NCBI GenBank assembly: GCA_021324355.1
Contig: JAJPJD010000026.1
Location: 1-64,000 of the forward strand
DNA: 64,000 nucleotides
Direction of reading: 5' to 3'
Origin: Actinomycetota bacterium
GTDB taxonomy: Bacteria; Actinomycetota; Acidimicrobiia; Acidimicrobiales; RAAP-2
In this document: one piece after another, positions 34,331-43,698 of the stretch
Layout of the letters: every line of letters begins with the position of its first letter
How positions within the stretch are numbered: position 1 is the first letter of the stretch
Notes under the pieces: generated by a model
Told to the model about the DNA's origin: nothing
Seen by the model: only the letters and a program-made list of their open reading frames with translations
Databases searched by the model: none
Position numbers and translations under genes: made by a program

Positions 34331-35487
34331 GCGCGCCGGCCCGGCCGCTGTTGGCCGGCCGCGCCCGCATGGGGGTCTTCGTTCGGGCGCTGCGAGCGGT
34401 GGCGGTGCCCTACGTGGTGGCCAGGGTGGTGGTGCTCGCCGCGCTCGGCATCGCCCACCTGGTGGTGTCGCGGGGGCATGCCTCCCCGGCAGTGATCTTC
34501 CGGGTCCACCAGGGGTTGCTCGCCTGGGACGCCGGGTTCTACGAGTCGATCGCCCACTTTGGCTATGCGCCCTTCGGCCACCAGGCCCTCCGGTTCTTCC
34601 CGCTGCTGCCGCTGGTGGCCAGGGCGCTCGGCACCACTGGCCTGCCGGATGCCGCCGGGGTGGTGGTGGTCGCCAACGTCGGTGCGCTGATGGGCACGGT
34701 GCTGCTGGTGCTGTTGGTGCGGCGGGAGACCGGCGATGAGCAGCTGGCCCGGCGCAGCGCCTGGGTGCTGTCGCTCGCCCCGCCGGCGTTCTGCCTGGTG
34801 CTGGGCTACGCCGAGGGGCTTCTGCTCGCCCTCAGTGTCGGTTGCTTCCTGTGCATCCGCCCGGCCGCCGGGTCGCGTCCCCGCTGGTGGTGGGCTGCCG
34901 GGCTGGGTTACGCGGCCGCGCTCACCCGCCCGCTCGGGGTCCTGGTGGCCTTCGCCGTCCTTGCCGAAGGGGTGCGCTGGTGGCAGCGGGCCCAGGGCGC
35001 CGAGCGGCTCGGCATCCTGGCCGCCCTGGCTGGGCCACCGGCCGGGATCGTCACCTTTCTCGGCTGGTCGGCCGCCGCAGAGGGGGACTTCTGGCTGCCG
35101 CTGCGGGTCCAGACCTCGGCCGGCCACCACGGTGGCCTGAGCGACCCCGTCGCCACCGTCCTGCACGATGCTGACGGTGTCCTCCACCACCACCTGGGCA
35201 CCGCGCTCCACGTGCCCTGGGTGCTCCTGGTCGTCGTCCTGGTGGTGGCGGCCTGGCGGACCCTGCCCGCCTCCTACGGCGCGTTCGCCACCGCGGTGGT
35301 GGCGGTGGCGGTCACCGGCACCAACCTCGACTCCTTCGAGCGCTACGCCCTGAGCGCCTTCCCGCTGGTGGTGGTGGTGGCGATGGCCTTGCGGACCCGC
35401 TGGTTCGAGCGGGCGGTCCTCACCGGGTCGGGGGCCCTGTTGTTCGCGTACTCGCTGGCCGCATTCCTGAACCGCCTGGTTCCCTAG
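34327..35487 (+). CDS. Membrane mannosyltransferase-like protein (PIG-V family-like)
   Basis: About 386 residues, nine or ten predicted membrane helices, and LLAWDAGFYESIAHFGYAP in the first large loop, resembling the W-D-x-x-x-Y-x-x-I-A-x-x-G-Y motif of PIG-V-type GT-C mannosyltransferases. It also has FFPLLPLVAR and GYAEGLLLALSVG, typical of the family. Coupled by GTGA to the preceding glycosyltransferase. In actinobacteria such proteins add mannose from polyprenyl-phosphate mannose; that role here is inferred. Confidence 0.75.
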   Translation: MSAPARPLLAGRARMGVFVRALRAVAVPYVVARVVVLAALGIAHLVVSRGHASPAVIFRVHQGLLAWDAGFYESIAHFGYAPFGHQALRFFPLLPLVARALGTTGLPDAAGVVVVANVGALMGTVLLVLLVRRETGDEQLARRSAWVLSLAPPAFCLVLGYAEGLLLALSVGCFLCIRPAAGSRPRWWWAAGLGYAAALTRPLGVLVAFAVLAEGVRWWQRAQGAERLGILAALAGPPAGIVTFLGWSAAAEGDFWLPLRVQTSAGHHGGLSDPVATVLHDADGVLHHHLGTALHVPWVLLVVVLVVAAWRTLPASYGAFATAVVAVAVTGTNLDSFERYALSAFPLVVVVAMALRTRWFERAVLTGSGALLFAYSLAAFLNRLVP

Positions 35488-35513
35488 GGTGGGGTGCGGC
35501 GCGGGTGGTCCAC

Positions 35514-35519
35514 TAGTCT
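35514..35519 (+). promoter_or_regulatory. -10 element TAGTCT for the flavoprotein operon
   Basis: TAGTCT is followed by about 118 bases of leader before the GTG at 35638. Candidate only. Confidence 0.3.
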
Positions 35520-35637
35520 TGCCCCCCGGGACGCGGGCCGCTCGGCAGTCACGAGGGAGCCGAGCCAGGCCCCCGGTTGCCGGGCGCTGGCTGGGGCTCG
35601 GCCGCCGGCGGAGGCCGGCCTGCCTGAAGGGGTACGG

Positions 35638-37188
35638 GTGAGCACACGAGGTGAGACTGGCCCGGGCGCCGGGCGGGACGGGCGCACCCGACTGCAGGAG
35701 CCAGTCGTCGTGATCGGTGCCGGCCCTGCCGGGCTCACCGCCGCCTACCAGCTGGCCAAGGGGGGCGACCCGGTCGTGGTGCTGGAGGCCGACGAGGTCG
35801 TCGGCGGGATCTCGCGCACCGTCGAGCGGGACGGCTGGCGGTTCGACATCGGCGGCCACCGGTTCTTCACCAAGGTGAAGCCGGTCGAGGACCTTTGGAA
35901 CGAGATCCTCCCGAGCGAAGACTTCCTGGTCCGGCCGCGCAAGAGCCGCATCTTCTACAAGGGCAAGTACTACGACTACCCGCTGCGCCCGGCCAACGCG
36001 CTGTGGAACCTCGGCCTGAAGGAGGCGGTGCTCTGCGGCCTGTCGTATGCACGAGCCCGGGTCGCCCCGCCCAAGGACCAGACCAACTACGAGGGCTGGC
36101 TGGTGGCCCGGTTCGGCTGGCGTCTGTACCTGTCCTTCTTCAAGACCTCCACCGAGAAGGTCTGGGGGGTGCCGGTGTCGGAGATGCCGGCGGACTGGGC
36201 GGCCCAGCGGGTCAAGAACCTCGAACTGGGCAAGGCCGTCCTGCACGCGCTCAGCCCTCGACGCAACCAGACCGAGATCACCACGTTGATCGAGGAGTTC
36301 CGCTACCCGAAGTTCGGACCCGGGATGATGTGGGAGGTGTGCCGGGACAAGGTGGAGCGCCTGGGCGGCCAGGTGCAGCTCGGCGCGCGGGTGACCAAGG
36401 TCCACGTCGAGGCCGGCAGGGCGACCGGGGTGACGTTCGAGTCCGAGCACGGCCCCCGCTTCCTCGCCGCCAGCCATGTGATCTCGTCCATGCCCATCGC
36501 CGAACTGGTGCCCGCCATCGACCCGGCACCGCCACCGGCCGTGCTGGCCGCCGGGCGGGACCTGCGCTACCGGGACTTCCTCACCGTCGCCCTGGTGGTG
36601 CCGTTCGAGGCCGGCTTCGAGGACAACTGGATCTACGTGCACGCCCCAGACGTCGAGGTCGGCCGGATCCAGAACTTCGGCCAGTGGTCCCCCTACATGG
36701 TGAAGGAGGGGACGACCTGCCTCGGTCTCGAGTACTTCGTCTTCGAGGACGACGCCCTGTGGAAGGCCGACGACGAGACGCTGATCGAGAAGGCCACCCA
36801 CGAGCTGGGGGTGCTCGGCTTGGTCGAGCCGTCGGCGGTACAACGCGGGTACGTGGTCCGGGTGAAGAAGGCCTACCCCTACTACGACTTCGCGTACCGT
36901 GACAACGTCGCCGCGGTGGTGTCGTGGCTGTCGGCCAATGCGCCCAACGTGCACCTGGTCGGGCGCAACGGGATGCACAAGTACAACAACCAGGACCACT
37001 CGATGTTCACTGCCATGCTGACGGTCGAGAACATCCGGGGCGCGAGCCACGACATCTGGGCCGTGAACGTGGAGGAGGAGTACCACGAGGAGCGCCGGGC
37101 CGACGGAGCTCGACCGCCAAGCGCGGGCACCGGACGCCTGGCCCCGATCCTGCCCCGCCGGGAGGAGTCGGGCTCGGCTCGCCGGTGA
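35638..37188 (+). CDS. FAD-dependent oxidoreductase, UDP-galactopyranose mutase/protoporphyrinogen oxidase-like
   Basis: About 516 residues from the GTG at 35638, with GAAGGGG 6 bases before. The ADP-binding motif is VVVIGAGPAGLTAAYQLA, then EVVGGISRTVERDGWRFDIG and GHRFFTK. It ends with NGMHKYNNQDHSMFTAML, the FAD end motif seen in a COG1232 subgroup found in glycan loci. Members isomerise or oxidise sugar nucleotides or prenyl sugars; the exact reaction is not known. It is coupled by GTGA to a methyltransferase. Confidence 0.8.
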   Translation: MSTRGETGPGAGRDGRTRLQEPVVVIGAGPAGLTAAYQLAKGGDPVVVLEADEVVGGISRTVERDGWRFDIGGHRFFTKVKPVEDLWNEILPSEDFLVRPRKSRIFYKGKYYDYPLRPANALWNLGLKEAVLCGLSYARARVAPPKDQTNYEGWLVARFGWRLYLSFFKTSTEKVWGVPVSEMPADWAAQRVKNLELGKAVLHALSPRRNQTEITTLIEEFRYPKFGPGMMWEVCRDKVERLGGQVQLGARVTKVHVEAGRATGVTFESEHGPRFLAASHVISSMPIAELVPAIDPAPPPAVLAAGRDLRYRDFLTVALVVPFEAGFEDNWIYVHAPDVEVGRIQNFGQWSPYMVKEGTTCLGLEYFVFEDDALWKADDETLIEKATHELGVLGLVEPSAVQRGYVVRVKKAYPYYDFAYRDNVAAVVSWLSANAPNVHLVGRNGMHKYNNQDHSMFTAMLTVENIRGASHDIWAVNVEEEYHEERRADGARPPSAGTGRLAPILPRREESGSARR

Positions 37189-37949
37189 GCGCGCCGGCAG
37201 AGGGCGCTCGCCCGCCTCGCGCCGACGGCGGCCTGCGCACCTTCTACGAGGACCCGGCCACGACCGTGCGGTCGGGGGCAGAGCGGGCAGCCCGCCAGGC
37301 GGCCATGCTGGTCGACGCGCTCTCGGGCTCCCCGGGACCGGTCCGGGTGCTCGACCTCGGGTGCGGGGACGGCGCCTCAGCCGAGGTCGCCCGGGCCGTC
37401 TGCCGGGAGGCCGGGCTCGACGTCCGGTTCGTGGGGATCGACTGGTCCCGTCCGGCCGCCCGGGCCGCCCGGGGCCGCGACCTGCCGGTCGCCTGCGGCG
37501 CCGTCGACGGGCCCGGGCTCCCCTTCGGCCCCGGGACCCTCGACGCGGTCATCTTCTCCGAGGTCCTCGAGCACCTGGTCGACACCGACGGCGCCCTGGC
37601 CGAGATCCGCCGGGTCCTGGTCCCGGGGGGCGCGCTCTTGGTCTCCACCCCCAACCTGGCCGCGTGGTTCAACCGGGTCCTGCTCCTCGTGGGCATCCAG
37701 CCGCTGTTCACCGAGGTCTCGATCCGCGCCATCTACGGCCGTCCGGGGTCCCAGGTGGTCGGCCACCTCCACGTGGCCACTCGCCGGGCCCTGGTCGAGC
37801 TGCTGGCGGCCAATGGGTTCGTCGACATCGAGCTCGCCGGTGCCCCCTACCACGACGTTCCCGGGCCCCTGCGGCCCCTCGACCGGGCCCTGTGCCGCTT
37901 CCCCGGGGTCGCGTCCATCCTGCTTGCCCGGGCTCGCAAGCCCGGCTAG
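37185..37949 (+). CDS. Class I SAM-dependent methyltransferase in the glycan locus
   Basis: About 254 residues. Motif I VRVLDLGCGDGASAEVA, then VGIDWSRPAA, FSEVLEHLVDTDGALAEI and RRVLVPGGALLVSTPN are typical of Methyltransf_11/23 enzymes. It may methylate a lipid-linked sugar. Its gene is unusual in that three quarters of it is also open on the other strand, as the C-terminal end of the AftD-like frame. Confidence 0.85.
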   Translation: MSAPAEGARPPRADGGLRTFYEDPATTVRSGAERAARQAAMLVDALSGSPGPVRVLDLGCGDGASAEVARAVCREAGLDVRFVGIDWSRPAARAARGRDLPVACGAVDGPGLPFGPGTLDAVIFSEVLEHLVDTDGALAEIRRVLVPGGALLVSTPNLAAWFNRVLLLVGIQPLFTEVSIRAIYGRPGSQVVGHLHVATRRALVELLAANGFVDIELAGAPYHDVPGPLRPLDRALCRFPGVASILLARARKPG

Positions 37950-40900
37950 GGCGGCCGTCGGCGCCGGACGCCAGCTCCGGGCCACCCCGACCAGCGCGTC
38001 GGCGGCCAGGGCGGCCAGCGAGGCCCAGACCAGCCAGCTGGCAAGTTCCGGTGGGAAGGGGTGATGGAGCTTGGAGAGGACCACGATCGCCGCCGCCGCG
38101 CCCAGCAGCCCGATGGCCCCCAGGCTGAGGACGCTGCGCAGCCAGCGCAGGCTCAGCGCCGCCAGCGACGCAGCCGCGATCCCCAGGCCGATCCACCGGT
38201 TGCTCACCGCGAGGGCACCGGCGCCGAGCGCCACGGCGACGATCGGGATCGACCACAGCCGGGGCCGTCGGCCTCGGTCCCGCCACGGGCCGCACAGCCG
38301 CGGTGACACCTCGATGCCCTCGTCGCCGCCCAGCAACGAGGCGGGCAGGCTGGTGGGGACGGCTCGCCGCCGCCTGACGAGACCGAGCAGCGGGAGGAGG
38401 ACCACGCCGAGGCAGAAGGCCAGGGCCAGCGCCGAGACCACCAGCGCGCCCCAGACCGCTCGCTGAGGGGTCCAGGTGAGCGACACGTTGAAGGTGCCGC
38501 TCTTGGTGGCCCCGAGCGCCCGCACGTCGGCAGTTGAGACCGGCCAGCCGTTGGCGAACCCGTCGACCAGCTCGGAGCGACCGAGGCTGACCGAGTGGGA
38601 CCCGGCGCCGGAGTGGGTCGTCGGTTCGGCTACCGCCTGCCACCCGGCGTTGACGCTCTGTCCGAGGACCAGCTCGAAGGGTCCGCTGACCCCGGTCACC
38701 CGCAGCTGTTCGCTGGTGGAGGTCTGGCCGACCACCCGCACGCTGGGCGCCGGGCCGGGCTGGGTGGCTGGGATCGAACCGAACGTGCTCGGTGCGCCGG
38801 GGCCGCCCCCGGGTGCTGAGTCCAGGATCAGCTGGTCGATGTTCCACCCGGTCGAGGTGGCATGGCCCAGTGCGGTGGTGATCACGTGGGTGCCGGCGGA
38901 CAGGGTGATTCCGTGGGCGTCCGGGCCACAGGGGACCAGGGTCATCTGGTCGCCGGCCAGGGCGGCGGCGCTGCTGCCGACCATTTCGACGCTGACCGGC
39001 CGGCCATCGATCGCGATCAGGTTGGACCGGCAGACCGCTGGGAGTTGGGGCGGCACCGCGGACACCTGGACCCCGGGGATGCCGACCTCGGCGATGGCCA
39101 TCGGGAGGGCGACCGGGGTCGCCGAGTAGTAGTTGGTCGAGTACTCGAGCCTGACCCCGGTGATGGTGATCCGGATCTGGGAGCCGGTGAGCGGGGCGAA
39201 GGACACCGGCACGCTGACCGTTGCTCCTTGGCGGTGGCGGTCGCGGATCGTGGGCAACGAGACGACACGGGATCCCTGCTCGGTGGACACGGTGATTTGG
39301 GTCGGGACCGAGTGGCGGCCGTCGGCCACGATCTCAAGGTCGAGGTGGTCGAAGGTGATCGGGTGCTTGAGGTCGTACTCGAGCCACTGGCCCCTTTGGT
39401 ACTGGGCCCCGAAGCCGTCCTGCCACGCAGTGGCAGGGTTGCCGTCGGCCGCCGCCGACGCGGTGGCGGCGAGGTCTCCGGGGAGCCGACCCTTCGAGTA
39501 GGCGATGACCGGGCTGGAGGGCGTTTCCCGGCCGACCAGGGTGTCGATCTCGTCGTCTGGGATGAGCGGCGAGATGGTCGCGGTCCCAGAGATGCTGAAG
39601 GTGCGGGCCGTGGGGAGGGTGAACTCCCGGTCCAAGGTGGTCTCGGGGTCGGTGCGGTAGGGAAACAGGTAGGGCGAGACCCGCTCCCTCGACATGTCGA
39701 TGGTCAGGCGGTTGGCGAGCGATGCGGTGCCGGCTGCCTTGAGCAGGTCCTCGGGCATCTTGATGACCTGGAGGACGTGCAGGCCCGGCACTTCCACCTC
39801 GGCGAAGCCGATGGAGGTGGCCGTCGCCGGGTTGGCGTGATCGTCGGTGGTGGCATCGACGGTGATCCGCAGGGTCGAGAACGAGCGGGTCGAAAAGGTG
39901 ATGGTCTGGCCGGCCGGGGCGAGCGAAGCCGGGGTGAGCGTGGCGGTCACCGGCTGTCGGCCGTCGAAGGTGAGGGTGACCTTGGTGATGGTCCGGCTGG
40001 TGTTCCCGTTCTGCGGCTGCACCAGGGTCACCTGGTCGGCAGAGATCGGCCTTCCCAGCTGCACCTGCCACCACTGGCCGGCTGGGTCGGGCATCCCGAT
40101 CCCGGTGGTCCAGCTGGTGTCGAGGTTCCCGTCGATGGCCGAGTACGCGGCGTCCTCGGGGGTGTAGGAGTCGGCGTTGCCGTAGGAGGAGGCGGTGACG
40201 TTGACCGCGCCGAGGTAGGTGGCGACCGTTTTGGCGTCCGGCGGGGCCCCCGGGCTCAGCTCGATCGGCGAGTCGCTCGGATCGGTCCGGGCGACGTGGT
40301 CCGAGGGGGTCTCGGTGAAGCCGTAGTCCCCGACGAAGGTGTCCCACCGGAAGGCTTGCTTGCGGTTGGTGTCGGTGAGCACTAGCGCCGCTCCTCGAGC
40401 GAGCAGCTTGTGCAACTGGGCCGGGTGCTCGTCGAGGGTGCTCGAGTAGTAGATCGCGCTGGTGGTGTCGAGCAGCCCGGCCGCGGCCAGGTCCTGGAGC
40501 CCGACCCCGTCGCCGGCGACGATGAGCGCACCGCTGTCGGACTCTGCCCTGGTGATGGGCCGCGGGTCGACGACGGTGTAGTCGACGAGCGGTGGCGGGT
40601 TCGGCAGGGGGGTGATCGAGGCCTCGTTGGCGTCGTTGAGGTCGCGGTAGCTCGGGATGTTGGGCACCGGTCGGCCGAAGGCGACCGGGTTGCTCAGCCC
40701 GGCCGGGGTCTGGGCGAGCTGCTGGGCGAGAAGGGTCGGCTGCGGGCTGTTGTAGTGCTCGAACGCCTGGTCGTACTCGACCAGGACGTCGCCGGCGCTG
40801 AGGAGGCGGGCCAGTGGGGCGAGCGCCCCCCACTGCTCGGTGCCGAGCTGGATGGGATCGTCCAGCGCGGCCAGCAGGTCGGCGGTCGGGATGGACCCCA

Positions 40901-42440
40901 TGACCTGCTGTTCTCGGGTGACGAAGGGGCGGGTGAGGAAGGCCGGCTGCGGCGGGTCGACCGTGTCTCCGAAGCGGGCGGCGGCGAACTGCTCGCCCGG
41001 GATGGCCAGCACCCGGGTGCCCCGGTGGGTGGCGTTCAGGTGGTCGATCGCTGCCATCTGGTAGGCCGGGAGCGTCGCCGGCTGGACGAAGAAGCTGGCC
41101 ACCTCGGCATCGCCGTTGAACAGCGCCGGATTCGCGGCCACCACGACCGCGGCGGCCAGGACGCTCATAGGAATGCTGGTCTTGGGGACCCGCCGCCACA
41201 GGGCCGACAGGCCGGCGCCCAGCAGCACCGCCAGGCCCAGCACCACGAGGGGGGTGGCCCGGTCGGTCGAGCGCAGGGCCAGCCCGGCAGTGGTGTCCAT
41301 CATGAACCGCTTGAGCAGGCTCCCCACTGGGGTCGGGTTGGCGAACGGGTGGGCACCGACCGACAGGACCACGCCGGTCAGGGCGAGCACCGCGAAGTAG
41401 GCCCGGTACCGCCACCGGACCATCACGCCACCCACCACCCCGAGGAAGGGGGCGACGTAGGACAGGGCGACCAGCCAGACGCGCCGGGTGTAGATGATCG
41501 CCGACTGGGTCCAGGCCCCCAGCCGATCCTGGCCGTAGAAGTACCAGTAGCCGAGGCCCCGGACCACCTCGGTTGCGCTCGAGGTGCTGGTGGTGGCCTT
41601 CAAGGTCTCGGTGTAGCGGAGGACGTCGACCCCGTAGCCAGCCTCGATCACCAGGCCGACGATCCACCACAAGGAGCACAGGACGGTGAGCGCCCCGATC
41701 TGGAGGGTCACCGCCAGCGCCCGCCGAAGGCTGGTCTCGCGCTGGACGAAGACGGCAAAGACCACCCAAAGGACGGGGGCCACGCCGACGTAGATGATCG
41801 CGGTGGCGTTGATGCCGCTGGTGAGGGCGATGACGATCCCGAACAGCGCCGGGTACCGCCAGCCGCCGGTGCGCAGAGCGCGGGCGGTGAAGGCGAGCAG
41901 GAACGGCAGTCCGGCCCAGGGCAGCAGGATGACCGAGATGCGGCCGGCGTACTGCAAGAAGTAGGGCGAGAGCATGTAGGCCAGCGCGGCCACCACCGCG
42001 GCGGGTCCGTCGAGGTGGACGGTCCGGGCCAGGTAGAGGACTCCGGCACCGGCGGCGAACAGGATGGTGGCCAGCCACAGGCGCTGGGCGACCCAGACCG
42101 GGACGCCCACGGCCGAGAAGAACCAGTAGAACGGGCCCATCGGCAGCAGGTATCCGAGGTACTGGTGGGTGACCGTCCCCAGGCCGACGCTTGGGTCCCA
42201 CATGTTGGTGACCTGCCGCAGGAACCGGCCCGGGTCCAAGTAGAGGTAGGTCTTGGTGTCGGAGGTCTCGACCCCAGGCCGGACCACGAGGAGCGGGACG
42301 TAGGCCAGCCCGGCCAGGACCGCATGGGACACCAGCGCGACGGCAGCCCGCCACCGCCGTGGGGCCGCGGGGGGCGTCCTGGTACCCGCACCGTCCCCAG
42401 CATGAGCGGTGGCCGGGGCGGTGGTGGGCGTCGTGGTCAT
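37377..42440 (-). CDS. AftD-like alpha-(1->3)-arabinofuranosyltransferase, very large membrane protein
   Basis: About 1687 residues. Residues 1-430 form a GT-C membrane domain (HAVLAGLAYVPLLV, then VETSDTKTYLYLDPGRFL with acidic catalytic candidates). The middle is extracytoplasmic with at least two discoidin-like carbohydrate-binding modules near 755-890 (AIDGNLDTSWTTG) and 985-1110 (DGNPATAWQDGFG). Further helices lie near 1327-1490. This architecture matches DUF3367/AftD proteins that branch arabinan in mycobacteria. The frame then stays open for about 190 Gly/Pro/Gln/Asp-rich codons antisense to the methyltransferase gene before its stop, so the true C-terminus is uncertain. Confidence 0.82.
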   Translation of the reverse strand: MTTTPTTAPATAHAGDGAGTRTPPAAPRRWRAAVALVSHAVLAGLAYVPLLVVRPGVETSDTKTYLYLDPGRFLRQVTNMWDPSVGLGTVTHQYLGYLLPMGPFYWFFSAVGVPVWVAQRLWLATILFAAGAGVLYLARTVHLDGPAAVVAALAYMLSPYFLQYAGRISVILLPWAGLPFLLAFTARALRTGGWRYPALFGIVIALTSGINATAIIYVGVAPVLWVVFAVFVQRETSLRRALAVTLQIGALTVLCSLWWIVGLVIEAGYGVDVLRYTETLKATTSTSSATEVVRGLGYWYFYGQDRLGAWTQSAIIYTRRVWLVALSYVAPFLGVVGGVMVRWRYRAYFAVLALTGVVLSVGAHPFANPTPVGSLLKRFMMDTTAGLALRSTDRATPLVVLGLAVLLGAGLSALWRRVPKTSIPMSVLAAAVVVAANPALFNGDAEVASFFVQPATLPAYQMAAIDHLNATHRGTRVLAIPGEQFAAARFGDTVDPPQPAFLTRPFVTREQQVMGSIPTADLLAALDDPIQLGTEQWGALAPLARLLSAGDVLVEYDQAFEHYNSPQPTLLAQQLAQTPAGLSNPVAFGRPVPNIPSYRDLNDANEASITPLPNPPPLVDYTVVDPRPITRAESDSGALIVAGDGVGLQDLAAAGLLDTTSAIYYSSTLDEHPAQLHKLLARGAALVLTDTNRKQAFRWDTFVGDYGFTETPSDHVARTDPSDSPIELSPGAPPDAKTVATYLGAVNVTASSYGNADSYTPEDAAYSAIDGNLDTSWTTGIGMPDPAGQWWQVQLGRPISADQVTLVQPQNGNTSRTITKVTLTFDGRQPVTATLTPASLAPAGQTITFSTRSFSTLRITVDATTDDHANPATATSIGFAEVEVPGLHVLQVIKMPEDLLKAAGTASLANRLTIDMSRERVSPYLFPYRTDPETTLDREFTLPTARTFSISGTATISPLIPDDEIDTLVGRETPSSPVIAYSKGRLPGDLAATASAAADGNPATAWQDGFGAQYQRGQWLEYDLKHPITFDHLDLEIVADGRHSVPTQITVSTEQGSRVVSLPTIRDRHRQGATVSVPVSFAPLTGSQIRITITGVRLEYSTNYYSATPVALPMAIAEVGIPGVQVSAVPPQLPAVCRSNLIAIDGRPVSVEMVGSSAAALAGDQMTLVPCGPDAHGITLSAGTHVITTALGHATSTGWNIDQLILDSAPGGGPGAPSTFGSIPATQPGPAPSVRVVGQTSTSEQLRVTGVSGPFELVLGQSVNAGWQAVAEPTTHSGAGSHSVSLGRSELVDGFANGWPVSTADVRALGATKSGTFNVSLTWTPQRAVWGALVVSALALAFCLGVVLLPLLGLVRRRRAVPTSLPASLLGGDEGIEVSPRLCGPWRDRGRRPRLWSIPIVAVALGAGALAVSNRWIGLGIAAASLAALSLRWLRSVLSLGAIGLLGAAAAIVVLSKLHHPFPPELASWLVWASLAALAADALVGVARSWRPAPTAALAGLASPGKQDGRDPGEAAQGPVEGPQGPGNVVVGGTGELDVDEPIGRQQLDQGPASGHVEVADHLGPRTAVDGADRDLGEQRLDAHEEQDPVEPRGQVGGGDQERAPRDQDPADLGQGAVGVDQVLEDLGEDDRVEGPGAEGEPGPVDGAAGDRQVAAPGGPGGRTGPVDPHEPDVEPGLPADGPGDLG

Positions 42441-42498
42441 CGTGCTGTAGGCCCGACCGCGCCGAGGTGCCGGGTCAGGTGCGAGAAATTTGCGGCGT

Positions 42499-43581
42499 CT
42501 AGCTGGGCCGATCGGGTGGTGACGGTAGCGTAGAGCGGCGCCAGACACCCGAGCCGGTCGCCTCGGGGACCGGCGCCCGGGGCGCCAGCTGGCCTCCGGC
42601 CTCCCCGCCGAGCGCCGGCCCGGCGGGGCCGGCGACCAGGTCAGGGTTGGTGGCCTCGAGCTGCAGGGGCTGGTGGCGCGCCGGTTCGACGGCCACCGGC
42701 CGGGCCCGGGCCAGCAGCGCCACGCCCACGAGCACCCCGGCAAAGCCGGCTGCCCGCAGCGCCAGCTTCCAGCCCGAGGCCGGGAGGTGCTCGCCGAAGA
42801 TCACCGTGCCCACTGCGACCACGTACGTACTGGAGACGACGTTCGACACCGGCACCACCACCGAGGCCGCGCAGCGCTGCAGGGCGGTCTGGAACAGGAG
42901 CAGCCCGACCCCCGAGGTGGCGACGAAGGCATAGAGGTACCCAGACGCAAGGACGTGGGGGATCGCCAGCCACACCCCGTGGCGAGCGACGATTGCCGAA
43001 ACCGCCTTCACGGCCAGGCCGCTCACCCCGTAGAGGAGACCGGTGCTCAGGCCGTAGGCCGCCGCCCGGGCGTTGCGGTGGAGCCGCTGGCCGGCGACGT
43101 GGTCGGCCAAGGCGAAGGCACCGGCCACCGCCACCAGGGTGGGGACGGCGGCCAGGGCCAGGACGCCCAGGTGCCCGGTGACCCCTACCTGGTCGCTCGT
43201 GAGGTCGAGGGAGAGGCTGATGCACAGCAGGGCGGTGGCGACCAGGCTGACCGCGACCCACTCCCGCCGCCCCAACCGCTCGCCCAGGGTGAGGTGGGAG
43301 AGGCCCAGGAGGACGACCACGCCGGATACCAGGATCGGCTGCACCACCGAGATGGGCGCGACCGACAGCGCGACAACCTGCAGGGCAAGGCCGCCGAGCA
43401 TGGAGCAAAAGCCGAGAACCCAGGTGGGCGAGGAGGCGACCGTGGTGACCAGGTGCACCAGACGGCGCGCGTGGACGGCCGGCAGGTCCTCGAGCCCACG
43501 CTTCTCCAGGACGAAACCGACGTTGTACAGCACCGTCGAGAGCAGGCTCACCAGCACCCCGGCCGCCAGGTGGTGGCTCAC
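42499..43581 (-). CDS. EamA/DMT-family membrane transporter
   Basis: About 360 residues from the GTG at 43581 with ten hydrophobic segments in two similar halves, as in drug/metabolite transporters. LSTVLYNVGFVLEKRGLEDLP opens the first repeat and VVVPVSNVVSSTYVVAVGTV the second. It may export or flip a lipid or small molecule for the glycan locus. The C-terminal 60 residues are a proline/alanine-rich cytoplasmic tail. A GTG 9 bases upstream is an alternative start. Confidence 0.78.
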   Translation of the reverse strand: MSHHLAAGVLVSLLSTVLYNVGFVLEKRGLEDLPAVHARRLVHLVTTVASSPTWVLGFCSMLGGLALQVVALSVAPISVVQPILVSGVVVLLGLSHLTLGERLGRREWVAVSLVATALLCISLSLDLTSDQVGVTGHLGVLALAAVPTLVAVAGAFALADHVAGQRLHRNARAAAYGLSTGLLYGVSGLAVKAVSAIVARHGVWLAIPHVLASGYLYAFVATSGVGLLLFQTALQRCAASVVVPVSNVVSSTYVVAVGTVIFGEHLPASGWKLALRAAGFAGVLVGVALLARARPVAVEPARHQPLQLEATNPDLVAGPAGPALGGEAGGQLAPRAPVPEATGSGVWRRSTLPSPPDRPS

Positions 43582-43660
43582 GGGATGCACCCTGCGGGTG
43601 GCCGGTGACGAACCCAGCCGGGGTCGCGGCCGTGCACCGACCAGGTGGGCATGGGATGCC

Positions 43661-43666
43661 AGCGTA
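43661..43666 (-). promoter_or_regulatory. -10 element TACGCT for the DMT transporter
   Basis: On the minus strand TACGCT lies about 80 bases before the GTG at 43581. It would give a leader of about 72 bases. Candidate only. Confidence 0.3.
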
Positions 43667-43698
43667 CTGCCGTGCACCGCCCGGCTGCCGGTGCGGCC

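Noticed and set aside
37377-42743. Upstream extension of the AftD-like frame to 42743
   Set aside because: The first 101 codons before the ATG at 42440 are Pro/Arg/Ser-rich, overlap the transporter gene and lack a ribosome site.
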